DNA from: Acidovorax sp. Leaf191 | Lineage (GTDB): Bacteria; Pseudomonadota; Gammaproteobacteria; Burkholderiales; Burkholderiaceae_C | Assembly (NCBI RefSeq): GCF_001424425.1 | Contig: NZ_LMPT01000007.1 | Coordinates: 1-64,000 of the forward strand | Reading direction: 5' to 3' | Length of the DNA: 64,000 bases | Part shown: in pieces, positions 1 to 9,830 of the stretch | Layout of the letters: each line of letters starts with the position of its first letter | Numbering within the stretch: position 1 is the first letter of the stretch | Made by a program: the position numbers and the translations under genes | The notes under the pieces: model-generated | Told to the model about the DNA's origin: nothing | The model's database searches: none | Seen by the model: only the letters and a program-made list of their open reading frames with translations

Positions 1-150
1 GACGGCCTTGGCCTTGGAGGCGTCCTGGTCCTGGCCACGGAACTTGTAGTTGGTGGTCAGGCTGACGTTGCCGGTGAGCTGGGCGCTGGCCAGCATGGGG
101 AGCGCGGCCAGCAGGGCGACGGCGAGTACTTTGTGAGAGGCGGGATTCAT
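1..150 (-). CDS. TorF-like outer-membrane protein, N-terminus only
   Basis: The first 50 codons of a minus-strand gene that continues beyond the window. The protein starts MNPASHKVLAVALLAALPML and has a typical Sec signal peptide ending about ALA-SA, followed by LTGNVSLTTNYKFRGQDQDA. An N-terminus of the form NVSLTTNYxFRGxxQ is characteristic of the TIGR02001/TorF family of putative beta-barrel porins, so export to the outer membrane is likely. It is divergent from the corA-like gene. The family call rests on about 25 mature residues and the function of the family is not settled. Confidence 0.7.
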   Translation of the reverse strand, partial: MNPASHKVLAVALLAALPMLASAQLTGNVSLTTNYKFRGQDQDASKAKAV

Positions 151-323
151 GGCAACAATTGTGGAGAAAAAGACAAGAGCGCAAGCGTAGAAAAGCCCGC
201 GTATAAAGTTCGCAAAATTTGCAGCCCACGCCGTAAATGTTGCGCAAGCCCGTGGATCTGGGGCGTTGTGGCAATGGCAAGATTGCTTGCATCTTCCATT
301 TCAGTGTTGCAAGGGGTGCTGCG

Positions 324-1298
324 GTGTTGATCAATTGTGTTGTGTACGAGGACGGCACCAAGCTGGCCGACATCCCTGTCAGCGAGATCAGCGAGCACGT
401 TTCGCTGCCAGGGTGTTTCGTGTGGGTGGCACTGCAGGATGCGACCCCGCAGGAGCTGGATGAACTGCAGGCCGAGTTCGGCCTGCACCCACTGGCGGTA
501 GAAGATGCCCGGCATGGTCATCAGCGGCCCAAGGTCGAGGAGTACGCTTCCTCTCTCTTCGTGGTGCTGCACTTGCTCGAATCCAGCGGTGCTGCCGATC
601 CGGTGTCACGGCCTGGTGAGCTCAATGTCTTTGTCGGCAAGAACTATGTGGTGTCGGTGCGCAACCGCAGTCAACGTGGATTTTTGGATGTGCGTGCGCG
701 CTGCGAGCAGGAACCCGAGCTGTTGCGCAATGGGCCGGGCTTCGTGCTGTACGCACTCATGGATGCGGTGGTGGACCGCTATTTCCCGGTCATCGATGCG
801 CTGGAGGTGGAGCTGGAAACCATCGAGCAGCAGATCTTTACGCAGGGCGCTGCGCGAGCCAGCATCCGGCGGCTGTACGAACTCAAACAGCGCCTCACGG
901 TGCTCAAGCATGCGGTGGCCCCGTTGCTGGAAGGGGCGGCCAAGCTGCATGGCGGGCGTGTTCCGCAGATCTGCATGGGCTCGCAGGAGTACTTTCGTGA
1001 CGTGGTGGACCACCTGAGCCGGATCAACACCTCCATAGATTCCATTCGCGACACGATCGGCACCGCCATCCACGTCAACCTCTCCATGGTCACCATCGAG
1101 GACGGAGAGGTCGTCAAGCGCCTGGCCGCTTGGGCCAGCCTGTTTGCCGTGTGCACGGCGTTTGCGGGCATCTGGGGCATGAACTTTGACAGCATGCCCG
1201 AGCTGAAATGGCGCTATGGCTACGCGGCTGCGCTCGCGCTCATCGCCAGCACCTGTGGCTATCTGTACTACCGCTTTCGCAAGGCAGGCTGGTTGTAG
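324..1298 (+). CDS. corA: CorA family magnesium/cobalt transporter
   Basis: A 324-residue inner-membrane divalent cation channel. A long cytosolic N-terminal part (VWVALQDATPQELDEL, then HQRPKVEEYASSLFVVLHLL) precedes a long helix and two C-terminal membrane helices. The family signature GMN is present in GIWGMNFDSMPEL, between the two membrane segments, as in all CorA proteins. The frame is open further upstream (to 237), but the homologous start is the GTG at 324, where the protein reads VLINCVVYEDG and an AGGGG Shine-Dalgarno lies about 8 bases before it. It is a single gene, divergent from the porin and upstream of kdp. Confidence 0.88.
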   Translation: MLINCVVYEDGTKLADIPVSEISEHVSLPGCFVWVALQDATPQELDELQAEFGLHPLAVEDARHGHQRPKVEEYASSLFVVLHLLESSGAADPVSRPGELNVFVGKNYVVSVRNRSQRGFLDVRARCEQEPELLRNGPGFVLYALMDAVVDRYFPVIDALEVELETIEQQIFTQGAARASIRRLYELKQRLTVLKHAVAPLLEGAAKLHGGRVPQICMGSQEYFRDVVDHLSRINTSIDSIRDTIGTAIHVNLSMVTIEDGEVVKRLAAWASLFAVCTAFAGIWGMNFDSMPELKWRYGYAAALALIASTCGYLYYRFRKAGWL

Positions 1299-1327
1299 AC
1301 CCGTCTGCGATCTGCCGACCGGGCAGG

Positions 1328-1380
1328 CATTTTTACGCCATTTTTACGGCGCGCTCCATAACCTGTGCACACTTTTTACG
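1328..1380 (+). promoter_or_regulatory. Putative KdpE operator array upstream of kdp
   Basis: Three copies of a T-rich motif lie before the kdp genes: CATTTTTACG at 1328-1337 and 1339-1348, exactly 11 bp apart (one helical turn), and ACTTTTTACG at 1371-1380, a further 32 bp on. OmpR/KdpE-type regulators bind as dimers to tandem half-sites about one turn apart, and the E. coli KdpE site is also T-rich with TTTTTTTACA. A CATAAC hexamer at 1357-1362 could be a -10. The assignment to KdpE is inferred from position and motif. Confidence 0.5.
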
Positions 1381-1426
1381 GCCACCTTCTGAGAATCAAA
1401 CATACGTTTTGATGCAGGAGTTGTCG

Positions 1427-1531
1427 ATGGACGTGTTATGGATTGCCGCGCTGGCGGCGTTGTGGGTGGTCATGGCTGAGGCCGTGGTTTTGCTGGGCAA
1501 GTTCGGTCCGGCCAAGGGGGAGCGTTCATGA
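1427..1531 (+). CDS. 34-aa membrane peptide leading the kdp operon
   Basis: A small gene, MDVLWIAALAALWVVMAEAV then [14 protein letters not shown], with one predicted transmembrane helix and a basic C-terminus. A good Shine-Dalgarno (AGGAG, 1416-1420) lies 6 bases before the ATG, and its TGA overlaps the kdpF ATG by 4 bp, implying translational coupling. It resembles KdpF in size and topology but lacks the KdpF-like LLxYLVxALIxAE core. I do not recognise a family; a KdpF-like stabilising peptide or a leader are both possible. Confidence 0.65.
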   Translation: MDVLWIAALAALWVVMAEAVVLLGKFGPAKGERS

Positions 1532-1626
1532 TCGGCATGGAAATGCTCTACGGCTTTGGCGCCATCGTGGCCTTGGTGCTGCTGGCCTACCTGGTCTTTG
1601 CGCTGATCTGCGCGGAGGAGTTCTGA
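1528..1626 (+). CDS. kdpF: Potassium-transporting ATPase subunit F
   Basis: A 32-residue single-span peptide that stabilises the KdpFABC complex. The core [19 protein letters not shown] matches the KdpF pattern LLxYLxxALxxAExF. It has its own AAGGGGGAG Shine-Dalgarno, overlaps the preceding small gene by ATGA and ends one base before kdpA, so it is part of one transcript with kdpABC. Confidence 0.88.
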   Translation: MIGMEMLYGFGAIVALVLLAYLVFALICAEEF

Positions 1627-1627
1627 G

Positions 1628-3433
1628 ATGGATACCTCTGCCTGGAGCCTGCTGGGGCTCTTCCTGATCGTGCTGGGCGTGCTGGCGTGGCCGCTCGGCA
1701 AATGGCTGGCTGCAGTCTGTGATGGCCGCCTGCCAAGGTGGATGCATGCCATCGAAAAGCCTTTGTACCAACTGGCCGGGGTCGCACCGCATCAGATGAT
1801 GCACTGGCGCAACTATGCGCTGGCGCTGCTGGCTTTCAATGCCATCGGCGCTTTTGCGGTGTATGGCCTGCAGCGTTTGCAGCACCTGCTGCCGCTCAAT
1901 CCGCAGGGCATGGCCGCAGTGTCGGGCGATTCTTCGTTCAACACCGCCATCAGCTTTGTCTCCAACACCAACTGGCAGGGCTATGGCGGCGAGTCCACCA
2001 TGAGCTACCTCACGCAGATGCTGGGCCTGTCGGTGCAGAACTTCTTCTCGGCGGCCACCGGCATCGCCGTGGCGTTTGCGCTGGCGCGCGGTTTTGCAGC
2101 GCGCAGCACCGATGGCCAGGGCTTTGTGGGCAACTTCTGGGCCGATGTCACGCGCATCACGGCCTGGGTGCTGATGCCCATCGCGTTCGTGATTTCCATC
2201 GTGCTGGTCGGGCAGGGCGTGATCCAGAACTTTGACGCCTACAAGGATGTGGCGACGCTGGAGACAACGGCCTATGAAGTGCCCAAGCTCGACGCATCGG
2301 GCCAGCCGGTGGTGGGCGGCGATGGCGCACCGGTGATGGAAGCCAGGACAAGCAACACCCAGACCCTGGCCATGGGCCCGGTGGCATCGCAGGAAGCCAT
2401 CAAGATGCTGGGCACCAACGGCGGTGGCTTTTTCAATGCCAATTCCGCCCATCCCTATGAGAACCCGACGGCACTGACCAACTTCGTGCAGATGCTGGCG
2501 ATTTTCCTGATTCCCGCCGCGCTGTGTTTTGCGTTTGGCCGCGTTGTGGGCGACCAGCGCCAGGGGTTTGCGATCCTGGCGGCCATGACGGTGATGTTCG
2601 TGGTGGCTGTGATCGCTGTGGTTTCCGCCGAGAAAGTCGGCAATCCGCAATGGGTGGGGCTGGGCGTGGAGCAAACCGCCAGCGCCCTGCAAGCGGGCGG
2701 CAACATGGAAGGCAAGGAGGTGCGGTTCGGCATCAATGCGTCGGCACTGTTCGCTGCCGTGACCACTGCCGCCTCATGCGGTGCCGTGAACGCCATGCAC
2801 GACTCCTTCACGCCCCTGGGCGGCATGGTGCCGCTGGTGCTGATGCAGCTGGGCGAAGTGGTGTTTGGTGGTGTGGGCACGGGCCTCTACGGCATGCTGG
2901 TGTTTGCCATCCTCGCCGTCTTCATGGCGGGCCTCATGATTGGCCGCACACCGGAGTACCTGGGCAAGAAGATCGAGGTGCGTGAGATGAAGCTCACCTC
3001 GGCGGCCATCCTGGTCACGCCCATTCTGGTGCTGGTGGGCACGGCGATTGCCGTGGCCACGGACGCGGGCAGGGCGGGCATCGCCAACCCGGGCGCGCAT
3101 GGGTTCTCTGAAATTCTGTATGCGCTGACGTCTGCCGCCAACAACAACGGCAGCGCCTTTGCGGGCCTGTCGGCCAACACGCCGTTCTACAACGTGCTGC
3201 TGGGGCTGGCGATGTGGCTGGGCCGTTTCGGCGTGATCGTGCCGGTGCTGGCCATTGCGGGTTCGCTGGCGGCCAAGAAGCGCTTGCCAGTCACGGCGGG
3301 CACCATGCCCACACACGGTCCCTTGTTTGTCACGCTGCTGATCGGCACCGTGCTGCTGGTGGGTCTTCTCAATTACGTGCCCTCCCTGGCCCTGGGTCCG
3401 ATGGTGGAGCACCTGATGCTCCGGGTTCAGTGA
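1628..3433 (+). CDS. kdpA: Potassium-transporting ATPase subunit A (K+ channel subunit)
   Basis: A 601-residue inner-membrane protein that forms the selectivity filter of the high-affinity KdpFABC K+ pump. The repeated SKT-superfamily pore segments are visible: [58 protein letters not shown] followed by [11 protein letters not shown], and [12 protein letters not shown]. Length and architecture are those of the family. It starts at ATG 1628, directly after kdpF, and kdpB follows after 3 bases. Confidence 0.97.
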   Translation: MDTSAWSLLGLFLIVLGVLAWPLGKWLAAVCDGRLPRWMHAIEKPLYQLAGVAPHQMMHWRNYALALLAFNAIGAFAVYGLQRLQHLLPLNPQGMAAVSGDSSFNTAISFVSNTNWQGYGGESTMSYLTQMLGLSVQNFFSAATGIAVAFALARGFAARSTDGQGFVGNFWADVTRITAWVLMPIAFVISIVLVGQGVIQNFDAYKDVATLETTAYEVPKLDASGQPVVGGDGAPVMEARTSNTQTLAMGPVASQEAIKMLGTNGGGFFNANSAHPYENPTALTNFVQMLAIFLIPAALCFAFGRVVGDQRQGFAILAAMTVMFVVAVIAVVSAEKVGNPQWVGLGVEQTASALQAGGNMEGKEVRFGINASALFAAVTTAASCGAVNAMHDSFTPLGGMVPLVLMQLGEVVFGGVGTGLYGMLVFAILAVFMAGLMIGRTPEYLGKKIEVREMKLTSAAILVTPILVLVGTAIAVATDAGRAGIANPGAHGFSEILYALTSAANNNGSAFAGLSANTPFYNVLLGLAMWLGRFGVIVPVLAIAGSLAAKKRLPVTAGTMPTHGPLFVTLLIGTVLLVGLLNYVPSLALGPMVEHLMLRVQ

Positions 3434-3436
3434 GGT

Positions 3437-5542
3437 ATGGCAATGACCAAGAAAAAAACTTCTTCCGTTTCGCTGCTGGATGCAGCGTTGATCAAGACCG
3501 CGCTCTGGGGCGCGCTGGCCAAGCTCAGTCCGTTGGTGCAGTGGCGCAACCCGGTGATGTTCATCGTGTACATCGGCAGCATCTTCACCACGCTGCTGTG
3601 GCTGCATGCACTCAATGCGCCTGAGGATGCGAGCATGCGCCCGGCGTTTGTGCTGGCCATCACGGTCTGGCTGTGGTTCACCGTGCTGTTTGCCAATTTT
3701 GCCGAAGCGCTGGCGGAAGGGCGCAGCAAGGCGCAAGCCGCCTCGCTGCGTGGGCTGCGCAAGGAAACCTGGGCCAAGAAGCTCAAGGAGCCTGTGCACG
3801 GTGCTGCGTTCTTGCCCGAGCTGGCCACCAACCTGCGCCGGGGCGATGTGGTGCTGGTGGAGGCTGGCGATGTGATCCCGCTGGACGGCGAGGTGATCGA
3901 GGGCGTGGCCTCGGTGGACGAGAGCGCCATCACCGGAGAATCGGCCCCCGTGGTGCGTGAGTCCGGTGGCGATTTTTCTGCCGTGACCGGCGGCACCCGG
4001 GTGCTGTCCGACTGGCTGGTGGTGCGCGTGGCGGTGAACCCGGGCGAGTCGTTCCTCGACCGGATGATCGGCATGGTGGAAGCCGCCAAGCGCCAGAAGA
4101 CGCCCAACGAGATCGCGCTCACCATTTTGCTGGTGGCGCTGACCATCGTGTTCCTGGTCGTTACCGTGACCCTGCTGCCGTTTTCGATCTTCAGCGTGCA
4201 GGCGTCGGGCGCGGGCACTGTGGTTTCGCTGACCGCGCTGGTGGCCCTGCTGGTGTGCCTGATCCCCACCACCATTGGCGGCCTGCTGTCCGCCGTGGGG
4301 GTGGCTGGCATGAGCCGCATGATGCAGGCCAATGTGATCGCCACCTCGGGCCGGGCCGTGGAGGCCGCAGGCGACGTGGACGTGCTGCTGCTGGACAAGA
4401 CCGGCACCATCACCCACGGCAACCGCCAGGCCAGCGCATTTCTGCCTGCGCCGGGTGTGTCCAAAGAGCGCCTTGCGCGCGCCGCCTTGCTGGCGTCGCT
4501 GGCAGATGAAACGCCGGAAGGCCGCAGCATTGTGGAGCTGGCCCGCCGCGCCGGCGTGGATGGACAGAACCCGCAGGGCGTCACGCTGGTGCCCTTCACA
4601 GCCCAGACCCGCATGAGCGGTGTGGACCTGCCCGCAGCCGAGGGGCAGCCGGAATCTGCTCTCACCATGCTGCGCAAGGGGGCCGTGCTGGCACTGGCCA
4701 AGCATGTGGAAGCCCTGGGCGGCAAGATGCCCCAGGATGTCATGAGCGCTGCCGACCAGGTGGCCCTGCGCGGCAGCACGCCCCTGGCGGTGGCCGAGGG
4801 CAGCCATGTGCTGGGCATCGTCGAGCTCAAGGACATCGTCAAGGCGGGCATCAAGGAGCGCTTCATCGAGCTGCGCCGCATGGGCATCAAGACCGTGATG
4901 ATCACCGGCGACAACAAGCTCACGGCAGCGGCCATCGCGGCCGAGGCGGGGGTGGACGACTTCCTGGCCGAAGCCACGCCCGAAGACAAGCTGGAGCTGA
5001 TCCGCAAGTACCAGGCCGAAGGCCGCCTGGTCGCCATGACCGGCGACGGCACCAACGACGCCCCCGCGCTGGCCCAGGCCGACGTGGCCGTGGCCATGGG
5101 CAGCGGCACGCAGGCCGCCAAGGAGGCGGGCAACATGGTGGACCTGGACTCCAACCCCACCAAGCTGCTGGAAGTGGTGGAGACCGGCAAGGCGCTCTTG
5201 ATGACACGCGGCTCGCTCACCACCTTTTCCATCGCGAACGATGTGGCGAAATACTTCGCCATCGTGCCGGCCATCTTCGTGTCCACCTACCCGCAGCTGT
5301 CCGCGCTCAACGTCATGCAGCTGGCAAGTCCGTCGTCCGCCATCCTGTCGGCCGTGATCTTCAATGCGCTGGTGATCGTGTTCCTGATTCCCCTGGCCTT
5401 GCGCGGCGTGCGCTACCGCCCGGTGGGTGCGGCGGCGCTGCTGCGTCGCAACCTGGCCATCTATGGGCTGGGCGGGCTCTTGGTGCCGTTTGTGGGCATC
5501 AAGCTGATTGACTGGATACTGGTGGCCGTCGGGCTGATCTGA
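3437..5542 (+). CDS. kdpB: Potassium-transporting ATPase subunit B (P-type ATPase)
   Basis: A 701-residue P-type ATPase that drives K+ uptake through KdpA. The actuator motif TGES occurs in [11 protein letters not shown]; the phosphorylated Asp is about residue 320 in [13 protein letters not shown]; the hinge motif is [20 protein letters not shown]. Membrane helices lie at both ends and around the mid-protein [19 protein letters not shown] segment. All catalytic motifs are intact. Its first codons are lysine-rich ([10 protein letters not shown]). Confidence 0.97.
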   Translation: MAMTKKKTSSVSLLDAALIKTALWGALAKLSPLVQWRNPVMFIVYIGSIFTTLLWLHALNAPEDASMRPAFVLAITVWLWFTVLFANFAEALAEGRSKAQAASLRGLRKETWAKKLKEPVHGAAFLPELATNLRRGDVVLVEAGDVIPLDGEVIEGVASVDESAITGESAPVVRESGGDFSAVTGGTRVLSDWLVVRVAVNPGESFLDRMIGMVEAAKRQKTPNEIALTILLVALTIVFLVVTVTLLPFSIFSVQASGAGTVVSLTALVALLVCLIPTTIGGLLSAVGVAGMSRMMQANVIATSGRAVEAAGDVDVLLLDKTGTITHGNRQASAFLPAPGVSKERLARAALLASLADETPEGRSIVELARRAGVDGQNPQGVTLVPFTAQTRMSGVDLPAAEGQPESALTMLRKGAVLALAKHVEALGGKMPQDVMSAADQVALRGSTPLAVAEGSHVLGIVELKDIVKAGIKERFIELRRMGIKTVMITGDNKLTAAAIAAEAGVDDFLAEATPEDKLELIRKYQAEGRLVAMTGDGTNDAPALAQADVAVAMGSGTQAAKEAGNMVDLDSNPTKLLEVVETGKALLMTRGSLTTFSIANDVAKYFAIVPAIFVSTYPQLSALNVMQLASPSSAILSAVIFNALVIVFLIPLALRGVRYRPVGAAALLRRNLAIYGLGGLLVPFVGIKLIDWILVAVGLI

Positions 5543-5552
5543 GGAGATTCTG

Positions 5553-6125
5553 ATGAAAAACATTCTTCGCCCCGCGCTGGTGCTGTTTGCCTTGTTGAGC
5601 GTGCTGACCGGGCTGCTCTATCCGCTGGCGGTGACGGGCGCCGCCCAGGCGGTATTTCCCCAGCAGGCAGCGGGCAGCCTGGTGCAGCGCAATGGCCAGA
5701 CCGTCGGTTCGTCGCTGATCGGTCAGAACTTTTCAGACCCCGGGCATTTCTGGGGCCGCCCATCGGCCACGGCACCCATGCCGTACAACGCGGCGGCGTC
5801 CAGCGGTTCCAATCAGGGGCCGCTCAATCCGGCGCTGACCGATGCCGTGAAGGCGCGCGTACAAGCCCTGCGCGCGGCCGACCCTGGCAACACGGCCCCC
5901 GTGCCGGTGGATCTGGTCACGGCCTCGGCCAGTGGCCTGGACCCCCACATCAGCCTGGCTGCGGCGCAGTACCAGGCAGGGCGCGTGGCGCGGGCCCGCA
6001 GCCTGCCGGTGGCCAGCGTGAATGCCGTGATTGGCAAGCACGCGGAGCAGCCGCTGTGGGGGCTGCTGGGCGAACCCCGGGTGAACGTGCTGGCGCTGAA
6101 CCTGGCGCTCGACGGCTTGCGCTGA
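5553..6125 (+). CDS. kdpC: Potassium-transporting ATPase subunit C
   Basis: A 190-residue subunit with one N-terminal membrane helix ([20 protein letters not shown]) and an extracytoplasmic domain. Family motifs are [20 protein letters not shown] near residues 50-70, then [10 protein letters not shown] and [22 protein letters not shown]. It assists ATP-dependent K+ transport in the KdpFABC complex. A strong GAGGAGA Shine-Dalgarno precedes the ATG. A 45-bp gap separates it from kdpD. Confidence 0.96.
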   Translation: MKNILRPALVLFALLSVLTGLLYPLAVTGAAQAVFPQQAAGSLVQRNGQTVGSSLIGQNFSDPGHFWGRPSATAPMPYNAAASSGSNQGPLNPALTDAVKARVQALRAADPGNTAPVPVDLVTASASGLDPHISLAAAQYQAGRVARARSLPVASVNAVIGKHAEQPLWGLLGEPRVNVLALNLALDGLR

Positions 6126-6170
6126 CATGCGTGACATGCTCTGACTTTTGGCACCGATACTTGTTGATGC

Positions 6171-8942
6171 ATGACTGACATCCAGCGCCCCGACCCCGAT
6201 GCTTTGATTGCGCAACTGCGCGCCCAGGAAGAGCAGACCCAGCGGAGCAGGCTGCGCATCTACTTCGGTGCCAATGCCGGGGTCGGCAAGACCTGGGCCA
6301 TGCTCAGTGCCGCGCAGCGCGAGCGGCGCGCGGGGCGCGACATCCTCATCGGCGTGGTGGAAACCCATGGTCGCGCGGAAACCGCTGCGTTGCTGGAGGG
6401 GCTGGAGTCGCTGCCCCTGAAGCAGGTGGAGTACCGGGGCAGGACGCTTTCCGAGTTCGATCTGGATGCGGCCCTGGCCCGCAAGCCTGCCATCTTGCTG
6501 GTGGATGAACTCGCGCATTCCAACGTGCAGGGTTCCCGCCACGCCAAGCGCTGGCAGGATGTGCAGGAGCTGCTGGCTGCCGGCATCGACGTGTGGACGG
6601 CACTCAATGTGCAGCATCTGGAGAGCCTGAACGGCACGGTGGGGGCCATCACCGGTGTGCGTGTGCACGAAACGGTGCCCGACACCGTTCTGGACAACGC
6701 CGACGAAGTTGTGCTGGTCGATGCCACGCCCGACGAGCTGATCGCCCGCCTGGGCGCTGGCAAGGTCTACGTGCCCCAGCAGGCCGAACGTGCGGCGCAG
6801 AGCTTTTTCCGCAAGGGGAACCTGATCGCCCTGCGGGAGATTGCGCTGCGGCGCACGGCGGAGCACGTGGAAGACGATGTGCTGGGCTGGCGGGTGGAGC
6901 AGTCGGGCGCTTCCGGCAGCCGCGTGGGCAGTGCCTGGAACACCTCGGGCAGCATCCTGGCCTGTGTCGGGCCCCACGAAGACGCGGCGCAGACAGTGCG
7001 CACAGCCGCCCGCCTGGCGGGGCAGCTCAATGTGAAGTGGCATGCCGCCTATGTGGAGACGCCAAGGCTGCAGCGCCTGGGCGCAGCCCAGCGCGACAGG
7101 ATTCTGGCCGTGCTGCAACTGGCGCAGGAGCTGGGTGCCGAGACGGCCGTGCTCACGGGCGACCGCGTGGCGCCGGCCCTGGCGGCGCAGGCGCTGCATC
7201 TGAACTGCGCCACCCTGGTGCTGGGGCGCCCCGCCGCGCGGGCGGGCTGGCGCAAACTTTTCACTTCCAAGGGTGTTGCGCGCGAGTTGGCCGAACGGGC
7301 GCCTTCGCTCGACATCGTCGAGGCAGCGCATGCGGGTAGCTCGCGGCGCCTGCCTCGGGCGCTGTGGGACCGCAACATCGGCCTGGATGATGACGGGGAT
7401 GCGGGCGAGCCCGGCGCAGGGCGTTATCGCTGGCAAGGGTTTTTGTGGGCGCTGGGCGCCAGCATTGCCGTCACGGTGCTGGCGACACCGCTGCATGGTT
7501 TGCTGGAGCTCACCAACATCGTGATGCTCTACCTGGTGGGGGTTGTCGCAGTGGCCATGCGTTTTGGGCGCGTGCCCGCAGCGATGGCAGCGTTGCTGAA
7601 TGTGTTGGCGTTCGACTTCTTCTTCGTCTCGCCGCGCCTGTCGTTCGCGGTGAGCGATGTGCAGTACGTCGTCACTTTTGCGGTGATGCTGGGTGTGGGG
7701 CTGCTGGTGGGGCAGCTCACGGCCGGGTTGCGGTTTGCCGCCGGGGTGTCGATCAGCCGGGAGCGGCGGGCCCAGTCGCTGTTTGAGTTGACGCGCGAGC
7801 TGTCAGCGGCGCTGGAGACCAGCCAGGTCATCGAGATCGGCGCGGCGGCCGTGCAGGGGCACTTCGGGGGCCGCGCCGTGGTGGTGGCGCTGGACGCGTC
7901 GGACCGTCTTGAATACCCCGACGATGTGCCGCCGGGCTTTGACAAAAGCGTGGCGGACTGGACGCTGCGCCAGGGGCAGAGCGCGGGCCTGGCCACCAAC
8001 ACCCTGGCCGCGCAGGCCTGGCGCTATGAGCCGCTGAAGGCCCCCATGCGCGTGCGTGGTGTGCTGGCGCTGGAGCCTGCGCAGCCCCGCTGGCTGCTGA
8101 TCCCCGAGCAGGCCCAACAGCTCGACACCCTGGCCCGGCAGATCGCCATTGCCCTGGAGCGGGTGCACTACGTGGACATTGCGCAGCAGGCCGTGGTGGA
8201 CATGGAGTCTGAACGCCTGCGCAATGCCTTGCTGGGCGCGGTATCGCACGATGTGCGCACCCCCCTCACGGCCCTGATCACGCTCGCCGAATCGTTGCAG
8301 GTCGCTCCGCCGCAAGAGACAGGCACCGTGGCCAAGGCCATCGTGCGCCAGGCGCACCAGCTCAATGCGCTGGTCAGCAACCTGCTGGACATGGCGCGCC
8401 TGGAGAGCGATGTGTCGGGGCAGAGCGTCCATCTGCGGCGGGACTGGCAGTCGGTGGAAGAGGTGGTCGGCTCTGCCATCCGGGCCGCCCGACCAGCGCT
8501 GGGCGACATGCCTGTGCGCACCGAGGTGCCCGCCGACCTGCCGCTGGTGGAGTTCGACCCCGTGCTCATCGAGCGCGTGCTGGTCAACCTTCTGGAGAAT
8601 GCGGCCAAATACGGCGCGGGACCGGTGGTGGTGAAAGCATCCACCACCGACAACATGCTGGTGCTGAAGGTGCGGGACCATGGCCCGGGCCTGCCCGCCT
8701 CGGTGCGTGGCAAAGAGCACACTTTGTTTGAAAAATTCACCCGGGGCCAGGCGGAATCCGCCACCCCGGGCGTGGGTCTGGGGCTGGCGATCTGCAAGGC
8801 CGTCGTGCAAGCGCATGGCGGTGCGATCTCTGCCGCCAGTGGGGAAGGGGGCGGGGCAGAATTCACGGTGACCCTGGCGCGGCGCGAGCCGCCGCCCGAC
8901 CCCGGTTTGAGCGAGATGGAGCGGGGCGTTTCTGCCCCTTGA
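6171..8942 (+). CDS. kdpD: Sensor histidine kinase KdpD
   Basis: A 923-residue sensor of K+ limitation or turgor. In order: the KdpD N-terminal domain with Walker A GANAGVGKTW (residues 33-42) and VDELAHSNVQGSRHAKRWQDV; a USP-like domain to about residue 380; four membrane helices of the DUF4118 type (about 420-520); a GAF-like region; HisKA with phospho-acceptor His about residue 693 (AVSHDVRTPLTAL); and a HATPase with NLLENAAKYG, DHGPGLP and GVGLGLAICKAVVQAHGG. Gene order and spacing indicate it pairs with KdpE. Confidence 0.96.
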   Translation: MTDIQRPDPDALIAQLRAQEEQTQRSRLRIYFGANAGVGKTWAMLSAAQRERRAGRDILIGVVETHGRAETAALLEGLESLPLKQVEYRGRTLSEFDLDAALARKPAILLVDELAHSNVQGSRHAKRWQDVQELLAAGIDVWTALNVQHLESLNGTVGAITGVRVHETVPDTVLDNADEVVLVDATPDELIARLGAGKVYVPQQAERAAQSFFRKGNLIALREIALRRTAEHVEDDVLGWRVEQSGASGSRVGSAWNTSGSILACVGPHEDAAQTVRTAARLAGQLNVKWHAAYVETPRLQRLGAAQRDRILAVLQLAQELGAETAVLTGDRVAPALAAQALHLNCATLVLGRPAARAGWRKLFTSKGVARELAERAPSLDIVEAAHAGSSRRLPRALWDRNIGLDDDGDAGEPGAGRYRWQGFLWALGASIAVTVLATPLHGLLELTNIVMLYLVGVVAVAMRFGRVPAAMAALLNVLAFDFFFVSPRLSFAVSDVQYVVTFAVMLGVGLLVGQLTAGLRFAAGVSISRERRAQSLFELTRELSAALETSQVIEIGAAAVQGHFGGRAVVVALDASDRLEYPDDVPPGFDKSVADWTLRQGQSAGLATNTLAAQAWRYEPLKAPMRVRGVLALEPAQPRWLLIPEQAQQLDTLARQIAIALERVHYVDIAQQAVVDMESERLRNALLGAVSHDVRTPLTALITLAESLQVAPPQETGTVAKAIVRQAHQLNALVSNLLDMARLESDVSGQSVHLRRDWQSVEEVVGSAIRAARPALGDMPVRTEVPADLPLVEFDPVLIERVLVNLLENAAKYGAGPVVVKASTTDNMLVLKVRDHGPGLPASVRGKEHTLFEKFTRGQAESATPGVGLGLAICKAVVQAHGGAISAASGEGGGAEFTVTLARREPPPDPGLSEMERGVSAP

Positions 8943-8949
8943 GAAAACA

Positions 8950-9654
8950 ATGCAGATACGTACCGTTTTGGTGATCGAGGACGAGCCGCAGATCCGGCGC
9001 TTTGTGCGCAGCGCGCTGGAGGCCGAGGGCTGGCAGGTGCACGAGGCGGGAACCCTGCGCGAGGGCCTTTCTGCCGCAGGCACCCGCCACCCCGACCTGC
9101 TGGTGCTGGACCTGGGGCTGCCCGATGGCGATGGGGTGGAGCTGATCCGCGATGTGCGGGGCTGGTCCGCCGTGCCCATCATCGTGTTGTCCGCACGCAC
9201 CGATGAGACCGACAAGATCGCGGCACTCGACGCGGGTGCTGACGACTACCTCACCAAACCCTTTGGCACCGGCGAGTTGCTGGCGCGGGTGCGGGCCAAC
9301 CTGCGCAGGCCCCGCGCCGCCACCGGCAACGGGCTGGTGCAGGAGGCGGCGGAGCCCGTGTTCCATTTCGGCGATGTCGAGGTGGACCGCAGTGCGCGCC
9401 TGGTGCGCAAGGCGGGTGTGGAGGTGCACCTGACCCCCACCGAGTACCGCATGCTCATGGTGCTGGTGGCGAATGCGGGACGGGTCATCACCCAAAAGCA
9501 GCTGCTGCGCGAGGTGTGGGGGCCCATGCGGTCGGACCAGAGCCACTACCTGCGCATCTACATGGGGCACCTGCGCCAAAAGCTGGAGGCCGACCCCGCC
9601 CAGCCCCGCCATCTGCTCACCGAGTCGGGGGTGGGATACCGCCTGGCGGTGTAG
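8950..9654 (+). CDS. kdpE: Response regulator KdpE
   Basis: A 234-residue OmpR-family response regulator. The receiver has acidic residues VIEDEPQ, phospho-acceptor Asp about residue 54 (LVLDLGLPDGDG) and the conserved Lys in DDYLTKPFGTGELLARVRA. The winged-helix domain begins about residue 135 (VHLTPTEYRMLMVLVANAGR) and ends GVGYRL. It should activate kdpFABC, and the T-rich boxes before the operon are the likely target. It starts 7 bases after kdpD. Confidence 0.96.
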   Translation: MQIRTVLVIEDEPQIRRFVRSALEAEGWQVHEAGTLREGLSAAGTRHPDLLVLDLGLPDGDGVELIRDVRGWSAVPIIVLSARTDETDKIAALDAGADDYLTKPFGTGELLARVRANLRRPRAATGNGLVQEAAEPVFHFGDVEVDRSARLVRKAGVEVHLTPTEYRMLMVLVANAGRVITQKQLLREVWGPMRSDQSHYLRIYMGHLRQKLEADPAQPRHLLTESGVGYRLAV

Positions 9655-9670
9655 GGCTGGCGCCAGCCCT
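9653..9670 (+). terminator. Perfect palindrome at the end of kdpE
   Basis: AGGGCTGGCGCCAGCCCT is an uninterrupted 18-bp palindrome that overlaps the kdpE stop codon. It can form a GC-rich hairpin at the end of the kdp transcript. There is no T-run after it, so intrinsic termination is doubtful; it may protect the 3' end or be a Rho-dependent end. Confidence 0.4.
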
Positions 9671-9733
9671 GCGCACCCGCGCACATGCGTGGGGAGCCCC
9701 GCTGGATTGACAGCGATTTGATGTCCGCCCCCG

Positions 9734-9755
9734 CATTTTTTACGAACGATTTACG
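9734..9755 (+). promoter_or_regulatory. Second KdpE-like tandem box
   Basis: CATTTTTTACG (9734-9744) and CGATTTACG (9747-9755) place two TTTACG cores exactly 11 bp apart, the same spacing as the first two boxes before kdp. A TAGACT hexamer at 9766-9771 could serve as -10. It is upstream of the small-ORF/GNAT-C39/RimK chain and immediately downstream of kdpE, which suggests that KdpE controls this cluster too. The similarity is visible; regulation is inferred. Confidence 0.4.
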
Positions 9756-9830
9756 CCGGATTTCCTAGACTGACAGCATGTTCAACACCGGCCACAAGTG
9801 CCCCTGCCGGGGGCTCCGTGTGGTGAAAAC

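Noticed and set aside
2774-5563. 929-aa minus-strand ORF opposite kdpA/kdpB
   Set aside because: His/Gln/Arg-rich mirror of GC-rich genes on the plus strand; kdpA/B motifs prove the other strand.
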